In this document: piece by piece, positions 31,490 to 41,800 of the stretch | Position numbering within the stretch: the first letter of the stretch is position 1 | How the letters are laid out: every line of letters begins with the position of its first letter | NCBI RefSeq assembly: GCF_905147365.1 | Contig: NC_056412.1 | Span: forward strand, 5,820,001-5,884,000 | From: Aricia agestis | Lineage: Eukaryota > Arthropoda > Insecta > Lepidoptera > Lycaenidae | Reading direction: 5' to 3' | DNA: 64,000 bases | Notes under the pieces: generated by a model | Seen by the model: the letters and a program-made list of their open reading frames with translations, nothing else | Database searches by the model: none | Told to the model about the DNA's origin: nothing | Position numbers and translations under genes: made by a program

Positions 31490-31642
31490 TACTATCAGAG
31501 AAGTTTATTCATAGGCAGATAGCGGATTTGGTCGCGTTATGCCAAACCCAGCCTCAGATCACGACTCACATTGAATTCACACAAAACCTGACCAAATGAC
31601 GTGGGTCCGTCATCTGCCCATGAATGAATTTCTTAGATGGTA
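31490..31642. mobile_element. TIR MITE, family TACYATC (copy 2)
   Basis: The ends TACTATCAGAGAAGTTTATT and the complement of the right end (TACCATCTAAGAAATTCATT) are inverted, followed by CATAGGCAGAT versus CATGGGCAGAT. It has the same GGTCGCGTTATGCCAAACCC block as copy 1. Length is 153 bp. Confidence 0.75.
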
Positions 31643-32464
31643 CGATAAAATCACTCGACTAAATTTGAAATGTCATAACTTGGACCACAACTGAGCAATT
31701 GTGAAGTACATAAAACAAACGTATAATATATTTGAAACTGCTACTTTTATGGACGTCTTAAAGAAGGTATTGTACGTCGTTCAGTTGAAAGTCTGCGACG
31801 GAATGGCTACTGACCGCCAACCCAATCGCTTCGCAATTAAAGACGTGAGAAGTTGGTAACTAACAATTTGAAAAAACTGTCGTTTTTCTACTTAACCCAT
31901 CAAACCCCATAAGCTCACCGATGAGCGAGACACAATAGAATAACAATAGATTTCCAAGAATCCACAATCGAAGGATTAAATGGAGGCTTCAGGACCGGGA
32001 GAATGATTTGAAATCAAGAAAATGTGGATTCTATGTATAGCTTGATAATGATGTAGGTAAGTTTAAAGTTATAACTTATAAGGTTAGTTCAAAATTCAAA
32101 TTATTAAGGAAAAAAAATAGTAATTATTGCTTTTATGTTGAAAAATGTTAGTTACCCCTTTCATCCACTCGTTGTTTCAATTATAAACGACTGTGGTGAG
32201 TCCAAACGACAGAATAACTACTTGTTCAAACATAAAAGTTGCTAGCTTGTATTATAATATAAATATATACAGTAGCGTTGCCAGCGGTATCTTTAAAATC
32301 ATGCCCTAAACCAGCCTTTCCCGAAGTGGGTATCCGATAACACCCCCTTGTGGGCGCTGAAGGTAAATGGGGTGTGGGACCCATAAAAAAAGGGGGCGTT
32401 GTGTAGAGGCTTGGGAGGTGATTTAATTCATCTGGATTCATTTTAAATTGACATTTAAATTGAC
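31643..32464. other. Unassigned stretch
   Basis: Mostly unrecognised. The patch 32280-32410 (CCAGCCTTTCCCGAAGTGGG, CCCCCTTGTGGGCGCTGAAG) has the look of a hAT-type element fragment, but no ends or target duplication are seen. Confidence 0.35.
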
Positions 32465-32680
32465 AAACGACCAAACGGGCCACCTGATGGATAGCAACTA
32501 ACCTCGCCCATGGACACTCGCAACATTAGAAATGCTGCACCGACCTTTTAAGAGGGAATAAGCTCTCTTCTTGAAGGTTCGCAGGTCATATTGGTCCGGA
32601 AATACTGCTGGTGACAGTTCGTTCCAGAGTTATACAGTGAACGGCAGAAAGTTGTTCGCCTGATTCGAGTGATCTATACT
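32465..32680 (-). mobile_element. SINE-like element sharing only the 3' module
   Basis: Read in reverse, the last ~90 bases match the 3' end of the ACGTGGGAGAGCC family (GTTTGGTCGTTTGTC; TCCATGGGCGAGGTTAGTTG; TCTTAAAAGG). Upstream of TATTCCCTCTT the sequence is different: GCTCTCTTCTTGAAGGTTCG and GGTCCGGAAATACTGCTGGT on the + strand. This is a second family with a common 3' end. Confidence 0.65.
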
Positions 32681-32930
32681 CCAGTATGAAGATAGTCTAC
32701 TGTTATTTATTTACATTGCGCTTATGTGCTCCAACTTAATGTTTAACGTAGCAAAGCTTTTAGTTGTGTGTTAATTTTGCTCGTCTGTTTGAGTTTCTAT
32801 CGAGGTCCACGTTTTTGCCCGTATATTGTTTCGCCACAACTATTGTCAAATGGCTTTGTGGAAAAAGGTCAGAGCATTAATCCAAGTTACCTTCGCTAAT
32901 CAAAAGTTCTAAAATAAAAAGCTATACCTT

Positions 32931-33485
32931 TGCGCAGCGCAGACGACAGACTATCCGTGACGCACTTTTTAGTCTGTGAAATAGAACCTATGCAATTATA
33001 TGCTAACACCTCCGTGGTCTTGTGGTATAGAGCGCGGCTCTTGACTCGGAGGTCGTGGGTTTGATTCCCGCGTTGGAAACATGTTATTTCCAAGTATGGT
33101 TAGGACAATGCAGGCTGATCACCTGATTGTCTGACAAGTAAGATGATCGATGCGTCGGATGGGCATGTAAAAAGTCGGTCCTGAGCCTGATCTCTCGCCA
33201 GTCGTGTCGGTCGTCCGTCCCACTGGGTTATGAGAGTAAAGGAATAGAAAGTGCTCTTGTGTACTGCGCACACACTTGGGCACTATAAAATTACTCCTGC
33301 GTAGCTGGCCTGGTTTCATTGAAACCGGCAACCGTCACCGAAACCGGTGTGGGAGCTATTATAATTATATGCAGTAACGCAAACGTCTGCGCTGTGCGTC
33401 ATGTGCGTTACTGCATATAATTGCATAGGTTCTATTTCCACAAACTAAAAAGTGCGTCACGGATAGTCTGTCATCTGCGCAGCAC
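32931..33485. mobile_element. Palindromic MITE split by a SINE
   Basis: The left arm (32931-33003) is GCGCAGACGACAGACTATCC...AACCTATGCAATTATATGC. It is repeated inverted at 33405-33485. With the SINE (and one target copy) removed, the element is about 185 bp with arms of about 75-80 bp. The centre reads AGTAACGCAAACGTCTGCGC. No target duplication for the MITE itself is certain. Confidence 0.8.
33004..33362 (+). mobile_element. tRNA-derived SINE, family CTCCGTGGTCTAGTGG (copy 2)
   Basis: Same family as 29174-29531. The head has one change in the A box region (GTGGTCTTGTGG) and one in the B box (GGTTTGATTCCCGCG). A 10-bp duplication AATTATATGC flanks it at 32994-33003 and 33363-33372. Its position inside one arm of the palindromic MITE shows it inserted later. 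Confidence 0.93.
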
Positions 33486-33580
33486 CATAATGGGATGACT
33501 TACGACAAACCTAAAATGTTACTGTATTTACTTTCATAAATTAACCAAGTCTTAATTTACCAAGAAAACCTATGTTTGTA

Positions 33581-33746
33581 TACTATCAAAGAAATGAAAT
33601 AATAAGCAATTGGCGGATCTATATCACTTTGTAGGGTTATGCCAACTCACTTTTTAGTTAGATCAGTTCTGTTGGCTGCGCTTGACATATTACCTGACGA
33701 AAATACGCTGGTCCGCCATCTGCCTATGAATGTATTTCCCTGATAC
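33581..33746. mobile_element. TIR MITE, family TACYATC (copy 3, diverged)
   Basis: The right half is well preserved (GGTCCGCCATCTGCCTATGA). The left end TACTATCAAAGAAATGAA...AGCAATTGGCGGATC is more changed. It shares AGGGTTATGCCAAC with copy 2. Confidence 0.65.
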
Positions 33747-34521
33747 TACGTAGAACAAGCTCACAAGTCTGATTTCAAGTACATAAACTGAAAATAAACT
33801 TAAATATTTGCATATTACGCTAACATACAAATAATTTAGAATACCTATGCTTCGATACTCACTTAGTAACTTGTAATAATTCTCTTATTTGTTCATTATT
33901 TTTGTATCTTTTCTTTTTATACAGAAGCGCATCGATTGTATACACCCACATAGTGCTGCATCATACAGGATGTTTCACTTCCTCAATTAAATTTTATTGC
34001 AATCTTCATTCTTATAGTAACTAGCTAAAGGAATCTTGGCAATGCCAAGTGAAGTAAAAGTATTTTATTTTCTTGACGTTTTGCATATTTTCTTACTAAA
34101 GATCTATGGACTTACTTTGACAGATTTAATTAATTTTAAGAATTTAATGTCGTAATGACGTTTTTAACCAATAGCAACACTATCAGATGACACGTGAGTG
34201 ACCAATCAAATCAATGACGAGTAAATCGACTCCAAAAGGTCGTATCTTACTAGCAACTATCATATAATAAAATCTGATAATACCATGAAGATAACAATTT
34301 ATTAGCAGGTATAAAGTAAATAATAACAAAAAATGTGATGAATGATTAATGATTATATTGATGTCCTCAGTCTTGCGACATTGACTTATTATTCTTCATG
34401 GACTTTGTTATAATAAACATACAATTACTTAAACAACATAATTATTATAGTGCTATTATTATATTAATATACGTCTCACAAATAATTGCGATGATAAGTT
34501 TCAATTCACAGTCAGGATTTA
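33747..34521. other. Unassigned stretch
   Basis: AT-rich with nothing recognised. Confidence 0.4.
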
Positions 34522-34792
34522 TAATGATAATATCTATGGACGCTTCACACCACGTCAGTCTGGCCCCGTGGTAAGTACCTGAAGGACTTGTGTTACGGGT
34601 ACCAGACAACGGAAATATATTTAATAATTTTATATTATAACATATATTTAAGATTTTTATTATAATATGATACACATATTTAAAACACATCCATGACCCA
34701 GGAACTTTGAAAACTTTTTGTTCCATCGAGATTCGAACCCGCGACCCCCGGCTTGAGCTACCGAGAGCCCACCAACTGAGCCACAGAGGTCG
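34522..34792 (-). mobile_element. tRNA-derived SINE, family CGACCTCTGTGGCTCA (copy 3)
   Basis: A full-length reverse copy with head CGACCTCTGTGGCTCAGTTG, B box GGTTCGAATC (three bases lost just after it, GATGGAACAAAAAG) and tail CCATAGATATTATCATTAT. The 3-base loss near the B box may have silenced it. Confidence 0.85.
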
Positions 34793-35023
34793 TCAACGTC
34801 ATTTTCAATGAATAAAAATGTTATACTTACACACTTCTTTCAATAGGATTATAATTTACTGAAATGTTTTTACGCTAGACGGCAGCACCAGCACAAAACT
34901 TTTTGTTCGACGTTTGACAAGATTTCGGTCAATATTCTGATATGAGGTCATCATCGGATTTTGGTCGGATTTTTACTGTCTGAGCTTGTGCTGCCGACAA
35001 AAAAACTATGTGGAATATATCCT

Positions 35024-35256
35024 ACTAGATGACGCCCGCAACTCCGTTGCGCCAAAACTCGTTTATCGCGCGGACACCGTACATTTTTTCGGAACAAAAA
35101 GTATCCTATGTCCTTTCCCGGGACTCAAGGTATCTTCATGCCAAATTTCAGCAAAATCGGTTCAGAGGTTTGGGCGTGAAGAGGTTACAGACAGACAGAC
35201 ACACTTTCGCATTTATAATATTATTAGTATATATTAGTATATTAGTATAGTATGGA
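35024..35256 (+). mobile_element. CTAGATGACGCCCGC-type tail, complete
   Basis: This is the best-preserved copy: ACTAGATGACGCCCGCAACT, TTTATCGCGCGGACACCGTA, TATCCTATGTCCTTTCCCGG, TTCAGCAAAATCGGTTCAGA, GCGTGAAGAGGTTACAGACA, then a TATTAGTAT tail repeated several times. The repeated TTAGTATA units look like reverse-transcription slippage at a 3' end. Confidence 0.8.
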
Positions 35257-35571
35257 TTGAAACGATAAAATATTATGTACTAGAATTGATTAATTCATGA
35301 TAACTTATTAAAGAAGTATTTCAAATTGACGTGATCGGTGATTCGTGTCGATAATTTAGGAAGCAATTAGACGTGATCAGAGTGATCACGACCGATGGTC
35401 AAAACGATTATGCGACGGTCGGTTATGTCGAAAGCGTGAACAGTTAATTATTTATTTTCGCCCTTTAAACGTTGCATATCTAATAATAAAATAACATTAT
35501 TTGTTCGTATCGTATTTTATGTTTATTTTACACTAGCGGCCCGATTCATGCTTCGCTAAGAGCTTGCCTGG

Positions 35572-35749
35572 GCCTGTAGACAAGTGGCAAAACGCTAACG
35601 CTAACGCTGACGCTAACGCTGACGCTAGCGCTTCAAAATGTATGCGATTTGACATAAGTCATCGCTTCGCTAGCGAATACTAATGTCAAATCCATACATT
35701 TTGTAGCGCTAGCGTTAGCGTTAGCGTTTTGCCACTTGTCTACGGGGGC
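35572..35749. mobile_element. MITE with GCTAAC-hexamer terminal repeats
   Basis: GCCTGTAGACAAGTGGCAAA on the left is matched by GCCACTTGTCTACGGGGGC on the right. Inside each end lie tandem GCTAAC/GCTGAC hexamers (about 7 units left, 4 right), then AAAATGTATGCGATTTGACAT and its inverted partner ATGTCAAATCCATACATTTT. The centre also folds (CATCGCTTCGCTAGCGAATA). It is about 178 bp and non-coding. Confidence 0.8.
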
Positions 35750-36344
35750 TGTACTGTCAACACTGAAAGAAGTTTCAATTTGAAAGCCCCATGATCCACC
35801 ACTCGAATTGAGAAACCTTTTTTGAAGTCGGTTAAAATGTGATACATGAAGAACCGCTCGACCGATTTTGTGCAAACTTTTACATAAACCATCTATTAAA
35901 TAGTCCAAAACAAAGCCCAAACAATAAACATTTTTGGTTTGGATAGGACGTGAGCTCGTTCTTGAGTTATAAAATTACAACAAAGATTGTTATTGATTTA
36001 TATCTAGAGATTTTTTGCCAGACTCCAAAAGGATGCTCTTAAGACACACTTGTTTGTTAAACATATAATTCACACATGGTGAATAATATGTTTACTTACT
36101 GCAATTAGTTTTATGTTAAGTGTTAGGTACTCCTTGACCTAACAATTTTCTAGATGTCCTTTGAGAAGCCATAAAGTCTTGTTGACTACAATCATGTATA
36201 ATTAACGATAAAATGTATTAAAAAGATTAGTAATACATTAATGTAAGGGTAACAATATGAGTGAGAAAAAATATCGTGATCATAATAAGATTATTGAATA
36301 TAATATTATTTTGCATGCTCAGTAAACATTCAATGTATTTTTCT
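35750..36344. other. Unassigned stretch with a LINE-tail scrap
   Basis: At 35815-35840 the text CCTTTTTTGAAGTCGGTTAA is the complement of the TTAACCGACTTC tail seen at 39326 and 41591, and the following ACCGCTCGACCGATTTTGTG is typical retroelement 3' sequence. The rest is unrecognised. Confidence 0.4.
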
Positions 36345-36399
36345 AGTCAAAGAAAAAGTGTGCTTAGGTTCTCGACCTAAGTACACTTTTTCTTTGACT
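36345..36399. repeat. 25-bp hairpin, one mismatch
   Basis: The arms 36345-36369 and 36375-36399 pair with one mismatch around TCTCG. No terminal repeat family matches it in the window. Confidence 0.8.
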
Positions 36400-36551
36400 T
36401 CTTCCTTTCCTAGATTCCTTTAGAAAATACTGGGCATTTAACTACTTAGGGAGAAAATGCAAAGTCCTGACGTCCAGGGGGTGCAATAAAAGTGCTACAA
36501 TTTTGACTTAATCCAAACAGTTTGAATTGAGCACTTCAAAATCTATAAAAT

Positions 36552-36749
36552 ACTAGATTACGCCCACAAATCCGTCACGCTAAAATTCGTTTATCGTGTA
36601 TCTAACTAAAATTTTCTGCAACAAAACTATCCTATGTCCTTTCCTGGGACACCAAGTATACATTTTTTTATCAGAATCGATTGAGAGGCGTGGAGAGGTA
36701 TCAGACAACAAGACAGACAGAATTTTGCGTTTATAACATTAGGATGGAT
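36552..36749 (+). mobile_element. CTAGATGACGCCCGC-type tail, diverged
   Basis: It runs from ACTAGATTACGCCCACAAAT to TTTATAACATTAGGATGGAT, with TATCCTATGTCCTTTCCTGG inside. About 20% diverged from the copy at 35024 by eye. Confidence 0.75.
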
Positions 36750-36798
36750 AAAATGCTGAATTAACTTTCTTCCCAATAATATAAACTACCTAGATACT

Positions 36799-36999
36799 AT
36801 CTTATATTATATAAACGAGCAATATAAATATGTAATATATATAATTGGAATCTCGGAATCGGCTCCAATGATTTTCATGAAATTTGGTATATAGGGGGTT
36901 TCGGGGGCGATAAATCGATCTAGCTAGGAATCATTTTTAGAAAATGTCATTTTATTCGTGTTTCTTCGAATACCGAGCAAAGCTCGGTCAAATAGCTAG
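36799..36999 (-). mobile_element. CTAGCTATTTGACCGAGC-type tail (copy 2)
   Basis: The reverse partner of 8221-8419, with GGAATCTCGGAATCGGCTCC, TATAGGGGGTTTCGGGGGCG, ATAAATCGATCTAGCTAGGA and the head complement GCTCGGTCAAATAGCTAG. The two copies are highly similar by eye. Confidence 0.75.
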
Positions 37000-37619
37000 T
37001 GTATATTAAATTGCAATAGAAGAATGTCATCATGCCTATTCTATGGGTGTATTATGGGGTTGTATTGCGTCTCGTTGCGTCTCTGTTATACAATGTCGCG
37101 GTGCTGACTGCTGATGCAAATCACGGCAATGACACTTGCCGCTTGCGTCACCGCATCGATCTCGATCGAGTAAAAGAGTTCAACGCACGCGCACGTCGCG
37201 CGCATAGCGAGCAGGTTGGATTAGGTCTCGTGTCACAGTGTTTGTGCGCGAACTTCTCCAAAACGGCTCAACCAATTTTAATGAAATCTTCTATGTACAT
37301 TCGTTAGGACTGAGAATGGGTTTTTATTTACTTTTTATATTGATACTAGAACACTGTCTTGCGCCTCTATTTCTTTTTGTGTAAATCAAGATTTCCGTTC
37401 GACTCGGATTTGGAAATCTTACCGTGCGGTCATCGGGTCAACCTAGCGCGGCGAACATTAATTATTGGATGTCGCACGATTTCCAAGTCCGAGTCGAATT
37501 GCGCGTTGTGAATTCAGCGTCTGAAATGATGACAGAGACAAAGCAAAGTTACCGGGATCAACTAGTATTCTATAACATTATATTAATTATGCGTGTGATG
37601 TCTTTTTAAGCCCCGACTT
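37000..37619. other. GC-richer patch with a tail fragment and an inverted repeat
   Basis: A piece at about 37225-37350 (TCTCGTGTCACAGTGTTTGT, CTCCAAAACGGCTCAACCAA) is a distant relative of the CTCGTGTCACAATGTTAG tails. TTCGACTCGGATTTGGAAATC (37398-37418) recurs inverted at 37478-37498 with a 59-base spacer and one mismatch. A 91-codon frame at 37032-37307 overlaps the tail fragment and is not considered a gene. Confidence 0.5.
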
Positions 37620-38418
37620 CCTAGTAGACGATGATGTTATTAATGATGATTAAAGACGTTACACACATTAGGTAACGTAGTCGTGACCGTCCCCGTATGA
37701 CACCGTAACGAACATTTTTGGCACGAGAATACATTACAAAGCTTTTGTTACTATCCATGATTATTTAAAAGGCACTAAGCAAAAACGTTGCACCAATTTT
37801 ATACAAAATAAACTTTTTATCATTAAAAAACTTATAAAAGAATTTGAAACAGGTTAGCAAATTTTGCACAACTACTAGAAGCATAGTCAATGAGTTTGTT
37901 AAATAATAACAAAATTAATCTTCATAATAGCGATTAATAACACCAATTAAAACAAGTCTAGCTACTAACAAAACCACTATACAAAAAATTGTAACGTCAA
38001 AATAAAATTTCAATCCCGTAATTATAAAACTTTTTGCGATTCGATTAAGATTAGACAATCTTAGCTTCGCATAAAAAAAGAAAATCTTTAACGTTTTTGT
38101 TTTATAGTGCATAACCAAATCATGCCTAAGGCCGTTTGGCCATTTTTTATTATAATTGCTGTAATATCTAAACATGTAAACTAGTACTAAGAATCCTAAC
38201 CGACTTTTCAAACGTACGTTACGTAAATTTAAAAAAGTAGTAAAATAACGTTTGTGTACTAAAAAAAGCTTATTACAAAATCAATGATTTCATCGACTAC
38301 AACATACCTTGGGAATAGGGTGGTTCTTACAGGCTACTAGAATTTCTATTCCTATTGTAAATAGCTCTAAGTCATAATATTGTTATACGTTTTAAATTGT
38401 AATTTTCCATCTTTTTAG
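37620..38418. other. Unassigned stretch
   Basis: AT-rich with no recognised element. The 98-codon reverse frame at 37915-38211 has an amino-acid make-up expected of random AT-rich DNA. Confidence 0.4.
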
Positions 38419-38500
38419 TAAAAGATGGCCCCGTGCGAATTTGTTACGCCGGTTCTTCTCGCCGGGTTAGTTCCCAAACCGGTGGTAGGCACCTTAGTAT
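38419..38500 (-). mobile_element. LINE 3' end scrap (CCACCGGTTTGGGAACTAAC)
   Basis: GCCGGTTCTTCTCGCCGGGT, TAGTTCCCAAACCGGTGGTA and GGCACC form a GC-rich block that recurs at the 3' ends of LINEs in lepidopteran sequences, from general knowledge. Only this short piece is present and there is no coding part. Confidence 0.4.
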
Positions 38501-39325
38501 CAATGTTCCAAAATATTTTTGTAAAAAAAAAATTGTATCTATCACAATAAATTTTGCTTATCTGTAGGTACACAAAATATCTTGTGTTGACACAACAGAT
38601 TATGCTGTAAATTATAAATAAAATACTATAAAATGTTAAGTTTCTCTTTCAGTGAAAAATTTATTGTTCTCAATCTTTGATCTTAAAATTGTATTAGGCA
38701 TGGGCTTAATAAGATAAGTGTATAACCTATTACATCCAGGTGGCACGAGAATAAATTGTGGAGTTTTGACATTAGCGCCGGAGAGCGCCGTCCAGTGGCC
38801 GAAACTTGGACATTATTTCAATCTGCATCACTCCCAAACTTCAAAATGGCCAAACTTGGGCTCCATTATGTTTTAATTTGGGCCACATAACAAATAAGAT
38901 TTCCCGAGAAGATCCATTAGAAGTTCGTCTCTCAATAGAAATCAACTCTATTGTTGCAAAAGTAGGGAAATGTAATTTAAATTTTCAAGAAGTTTAAGTC
39001 GGATTACTTTTGACTAAGCACAGTGGAAGCTTTTGAAAGTGTCGGAGATATGAAACAATACCGAATTGAGGTGCTTTCGCTAAATTATTTGAATCTATTG
39101 AATTCTTTTGTTCGGATGAAGTAGCGCCGAAAATAATTTCAATATTTGAAAAGTTCCAACTAGAAGTGAAATTTCTTATTGAGATGAGCATTTTATTCAG
39201 CGTATGAAATAAATGAAAAACTAATCATTTTAAAATGACTTACCGATAAAGAACGTTATGAAGCGAGTTTAGCTCGGCTTTTAAGTTATCTTAGTTACAA
39301 TAAAAGATACTCGTCCAGATTATTA
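38501..39325. other. Unassigned stretch
   Basis: No element recognised. The short frames at 38806-38997 (+) and 38994-39191 (-) abut but do not resemble known proteins. Confidence 0.4.
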
Positions 39326-39397
39326 ACCGACTTCCAAAAAACGAGGAGGTTATAATATGTTCGGCTGTGGATATTTTTTTTTTGTATGTTCAACGAT
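39326..39397 (+). mobile_element. LINE-like tail scrap TTAACCGACTTCCAAAAAA
   Basis: The TTAACCGACTTCCAAAAAAC, GAGGAGGTTATAATATGTTC, GGCTGTGGATATTTTTT sequence also occurs at 41589-41648 and, inverted, at 13925-13984. It behaves as a dispersed 3' end. It runs straight into the next tail at 39399. Confidence 0.55.
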
Positions 39398-39398
39398 T

Positions 39399-39703
39399 AT
39401 AAATAAAATTCTCGTGTCACAATGTTAGGCCGCGTACTCCTCCGAAACAGCTTTACTGATTCAAATTTTATATGCATTTTCAGTGGGTCTGAGAATCGGC
39501 TACTGGGTACTTTTTATATTGATAAGTGCATTTGTTGAATAAATGATAGTAAATTATTACAACTCGAGACTGACAGCGACCATTGTTTGTGCGACGGGAT
39601 AGCGATGGACGTTGCCATGGTGACATACTTATTTAGTCACTTCAATAAAATAATACGGGCGAAATACTTTATATGGCAAAGAAACGTTTGCCGGGTCAGC
39701 TAG
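39399..39703 (-). mobile_element. CTAGCTGTCCCGGCAAACG-type tail (copy 2)
   Basis: It has AAAATTCTCGTGTCACAATG, GAGAATCGGCTACTGGGTAC, ACTCGAGACTGACAGCGACC and CGGGATAGCGATGGACGTTG, and ends ACGTTTGCCGGGTCAGCTAG. Confidence 0.75.
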
Positions 39704-40653
39704 TTATACATATTTTAATTTCTAAAGAAAAGTTGTATTACTTGTGTAAATACTTTGTTCGGTACAAAAGATAAAATAATTTCTTAAACAAAGAAACCTA
39801 ATAAAATGTTAGACCGGTATAATAACAAAGTTAAATAAATAAAAACTCAGCGTACATTTTAATATTAATTAAAATAATAAATGTTTTTACGTTTAACTAA
39901 CAATACAATATAATCTAAGCTTGTGTTAATAGGGACTCAATTTTAAAATCAACCATTATGGACGATACCATTGTTAGATGTTTTTCTAGTCCATTTACGT
40001 AATTAATGGATTATAACACCTATGTAGAACACTTAATGAATTGCCAAATGCGTTGCAAATCACTCGTCATTGTTCTAGTTAACTCGGACGAACGGCACTT
40101 GTCGACGGCTGCCGTCGACTACCGTCGTCGATGAAATTTTAAAGAAATTTGGGAAGTGAGGGAAGTGATAGAAGAGTCATCTAGTTAAACTATACAAAAT
40201 AAAGTTTAGCATTAATTTGCCAATTTCATACTTAATTAAACAAAATAATATAATAAATAAGTAATTTAAACATACCATTATAGTGATTTAGAGAAAAGGC
40301 AATAAACATGTCATTAAATTAATATCTAGTTGAGAGTAGGCTTAAATTTAATGCTTATAAGGGGTATTATGTTCGTTAAGGATCGTTTCTGGCCTCCACT
40401 CCAAATAACATGAATCGAATGTCGACTTTATTTTATCAAATGCTTATGTCAATTTCATACATTTTGATCAACAATTATATAAAGAAGAGATAAGGAAAAT
40501 GCCTTGGCTAAAGGGACAGGTCCTAACCTAACGTAGCCGATTAGAGAAAGTAGAAAACTGAACCTTGCAAATTGTAAGAACTTTTCCACATGCAGCTACA
40601 TATTTACAAAAATATTAGATAAAAGTACATAGAACATGATAATGGAAAAAAAT
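39704..40653. other. Unassigned stretch
   Basis: One GC-richer spot at 40090-40135 (GTCGACGGCTGCCGTCGACT, a near-palindrome built on CGTCGACGG) breaks otherwise AT-rich DNA. No coding signal is seen. Confidence 0.4.
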
Positions 40654-40938
40654 CAGCCAAGTGCGAGTCGGACTCGCGCACGAAGGGTTCCGTACCGATA
40701 CAGAGCAAAATTAGGCTAGAAATTGTGTTTTTTGTATGGGGAAGGGGGGCCCTTAAATTTTTATTTTATTTTGTTTTCAGTATTTGTTGTTATAGCGGCA
40801 ACACATACACAATCTGTAACAATTTCAGAAGTCTAGCTATAGCGGTTCTTGAGATACAGCCTGAAGACAGACTGACAGACAACGAAGCCTTAGTAATAGG
40901 GTCCCGTTTTTACCCTTTGGGTACGGAACCCTAAAAAG
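40654..40938 (-). mobile_element. AGGGTTCCGTACC-type repeat, complete reverse copy
   Basis: It starts with the complement of the right end (AGCCAAGTGCGAGTCGGACT, CGCGCACGAAGGGTTCCGTA) and ends TTTTACCCTTTGGGTACGGA, ACCCTAAAAA. This is the only copy here with both intact ends, and it shows that the two AGGGTTCCGTACC motifs are inverted relative to each other. About 285 bp. Confidence 0.75.
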
Positions 40939-41508
40939 CCCAAAAACAATAGAATAATAATATTTATTTAAACATGAAGCTTACAACGACCGCGACACAC
41001 TTAATTTCTGAGTTTTATAGTAAAAATAAATGGAATACGCTAATGTTTTACTAGACAAAATGAAATAATGAGAAAATCTTAAATGGTAGATCCATTTAAT
41101 ATTTTCTTATCATTTCATTTTCGTGTTTATTTAAAAACTTTTATTTTTACCCACAACGGCACGGTCCACGGATAAGATATACGAGTTTAGGGTGGAAGAC
41201 TCTGTATTTGTTTATGCAAACGAATATTACTGATTATCAGTGGATATAAAATAATAGTATAGTTTAGGAAAACTACCAGAGCGATTTAAGTGCGGTTTTT
41301 TAATTTTAATATTTTGTATTTTATTTAGATTATATTTTTTATATTTGAACAGTGTGTACAGATCCTTAGCTCACATAACAAACAGGAAGCCCTGACGGAA
41401 CTCGTAGCCGGCATGATGTGATCTGCAGTCACATACGGTAACTTACCCCGCGTTACGAGAACTGACCTCGATATCAGTCTCAGGTTTTTTTTATTAACAG
41501 TAAGACTG
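40939..41508. other. Unassigned stretch
   Basis: AT-rich, with a slightly GC-richer patch at 41390-41470. Nothing recognised. Confidence 0.4.
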
Positions 41509-41800
41509 GCCGCATACATATTACATACGTTTTCAGTATGCGATTTCCGAATTCGTTTTCCGTTATCGGAAATTCCAGATGTTCGTTTTTAACCGACTTC
41601 CAAAAAGGAGGTGGTTATATTAGGAGGTTCGGCTGTCGATATTTTTCCCTGTACGGAACGAATTCCACACGTACGTTTCAAATTCAATACTGGCGAGTGG
41701 CGCGTTCGCATACAGTGAAAAAACGAACCTGTGTGCAAGAATCACGGAATTCCGAAATTCCGCATTAGGGAAACGAACACGGAAAACGTGCGTATGCGGC
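41509..41800. mobile_element. Possible GCCGCATAC-ended MITE holding a LINE tail
   Basis: GCCGCATAC near 41509 is matched by GTATGCGGC at 41792-41800. Inside these, ACGTTTTC and TTCCGAATTCGTTTTCC-like text recurs in inverted, imperfect form (GGAATTCCGAAATTCCGC, GGGAAACGAACACGGAAAAC). A LINE-like tail (TTAACCGACTTCCAAAAAGG at 41588) lies in the middle. The inverted ends are imperfect and no target duplication is certain. Confidence 0.5.

Noticed and set aside
35590..35740. GCTAAC repeats as a CRISPR-like or satellite array
   Set aside because: The units are adjacent hexamers within inverted arms of a MITE, with no spacers.
37032..37307. 91-codon ORF with an Arg-rich middle
   Set aside because: Its last third is retroelement-tail sequence (CTCCAAAACGGCTCAACCAA), so it is not a host gene.
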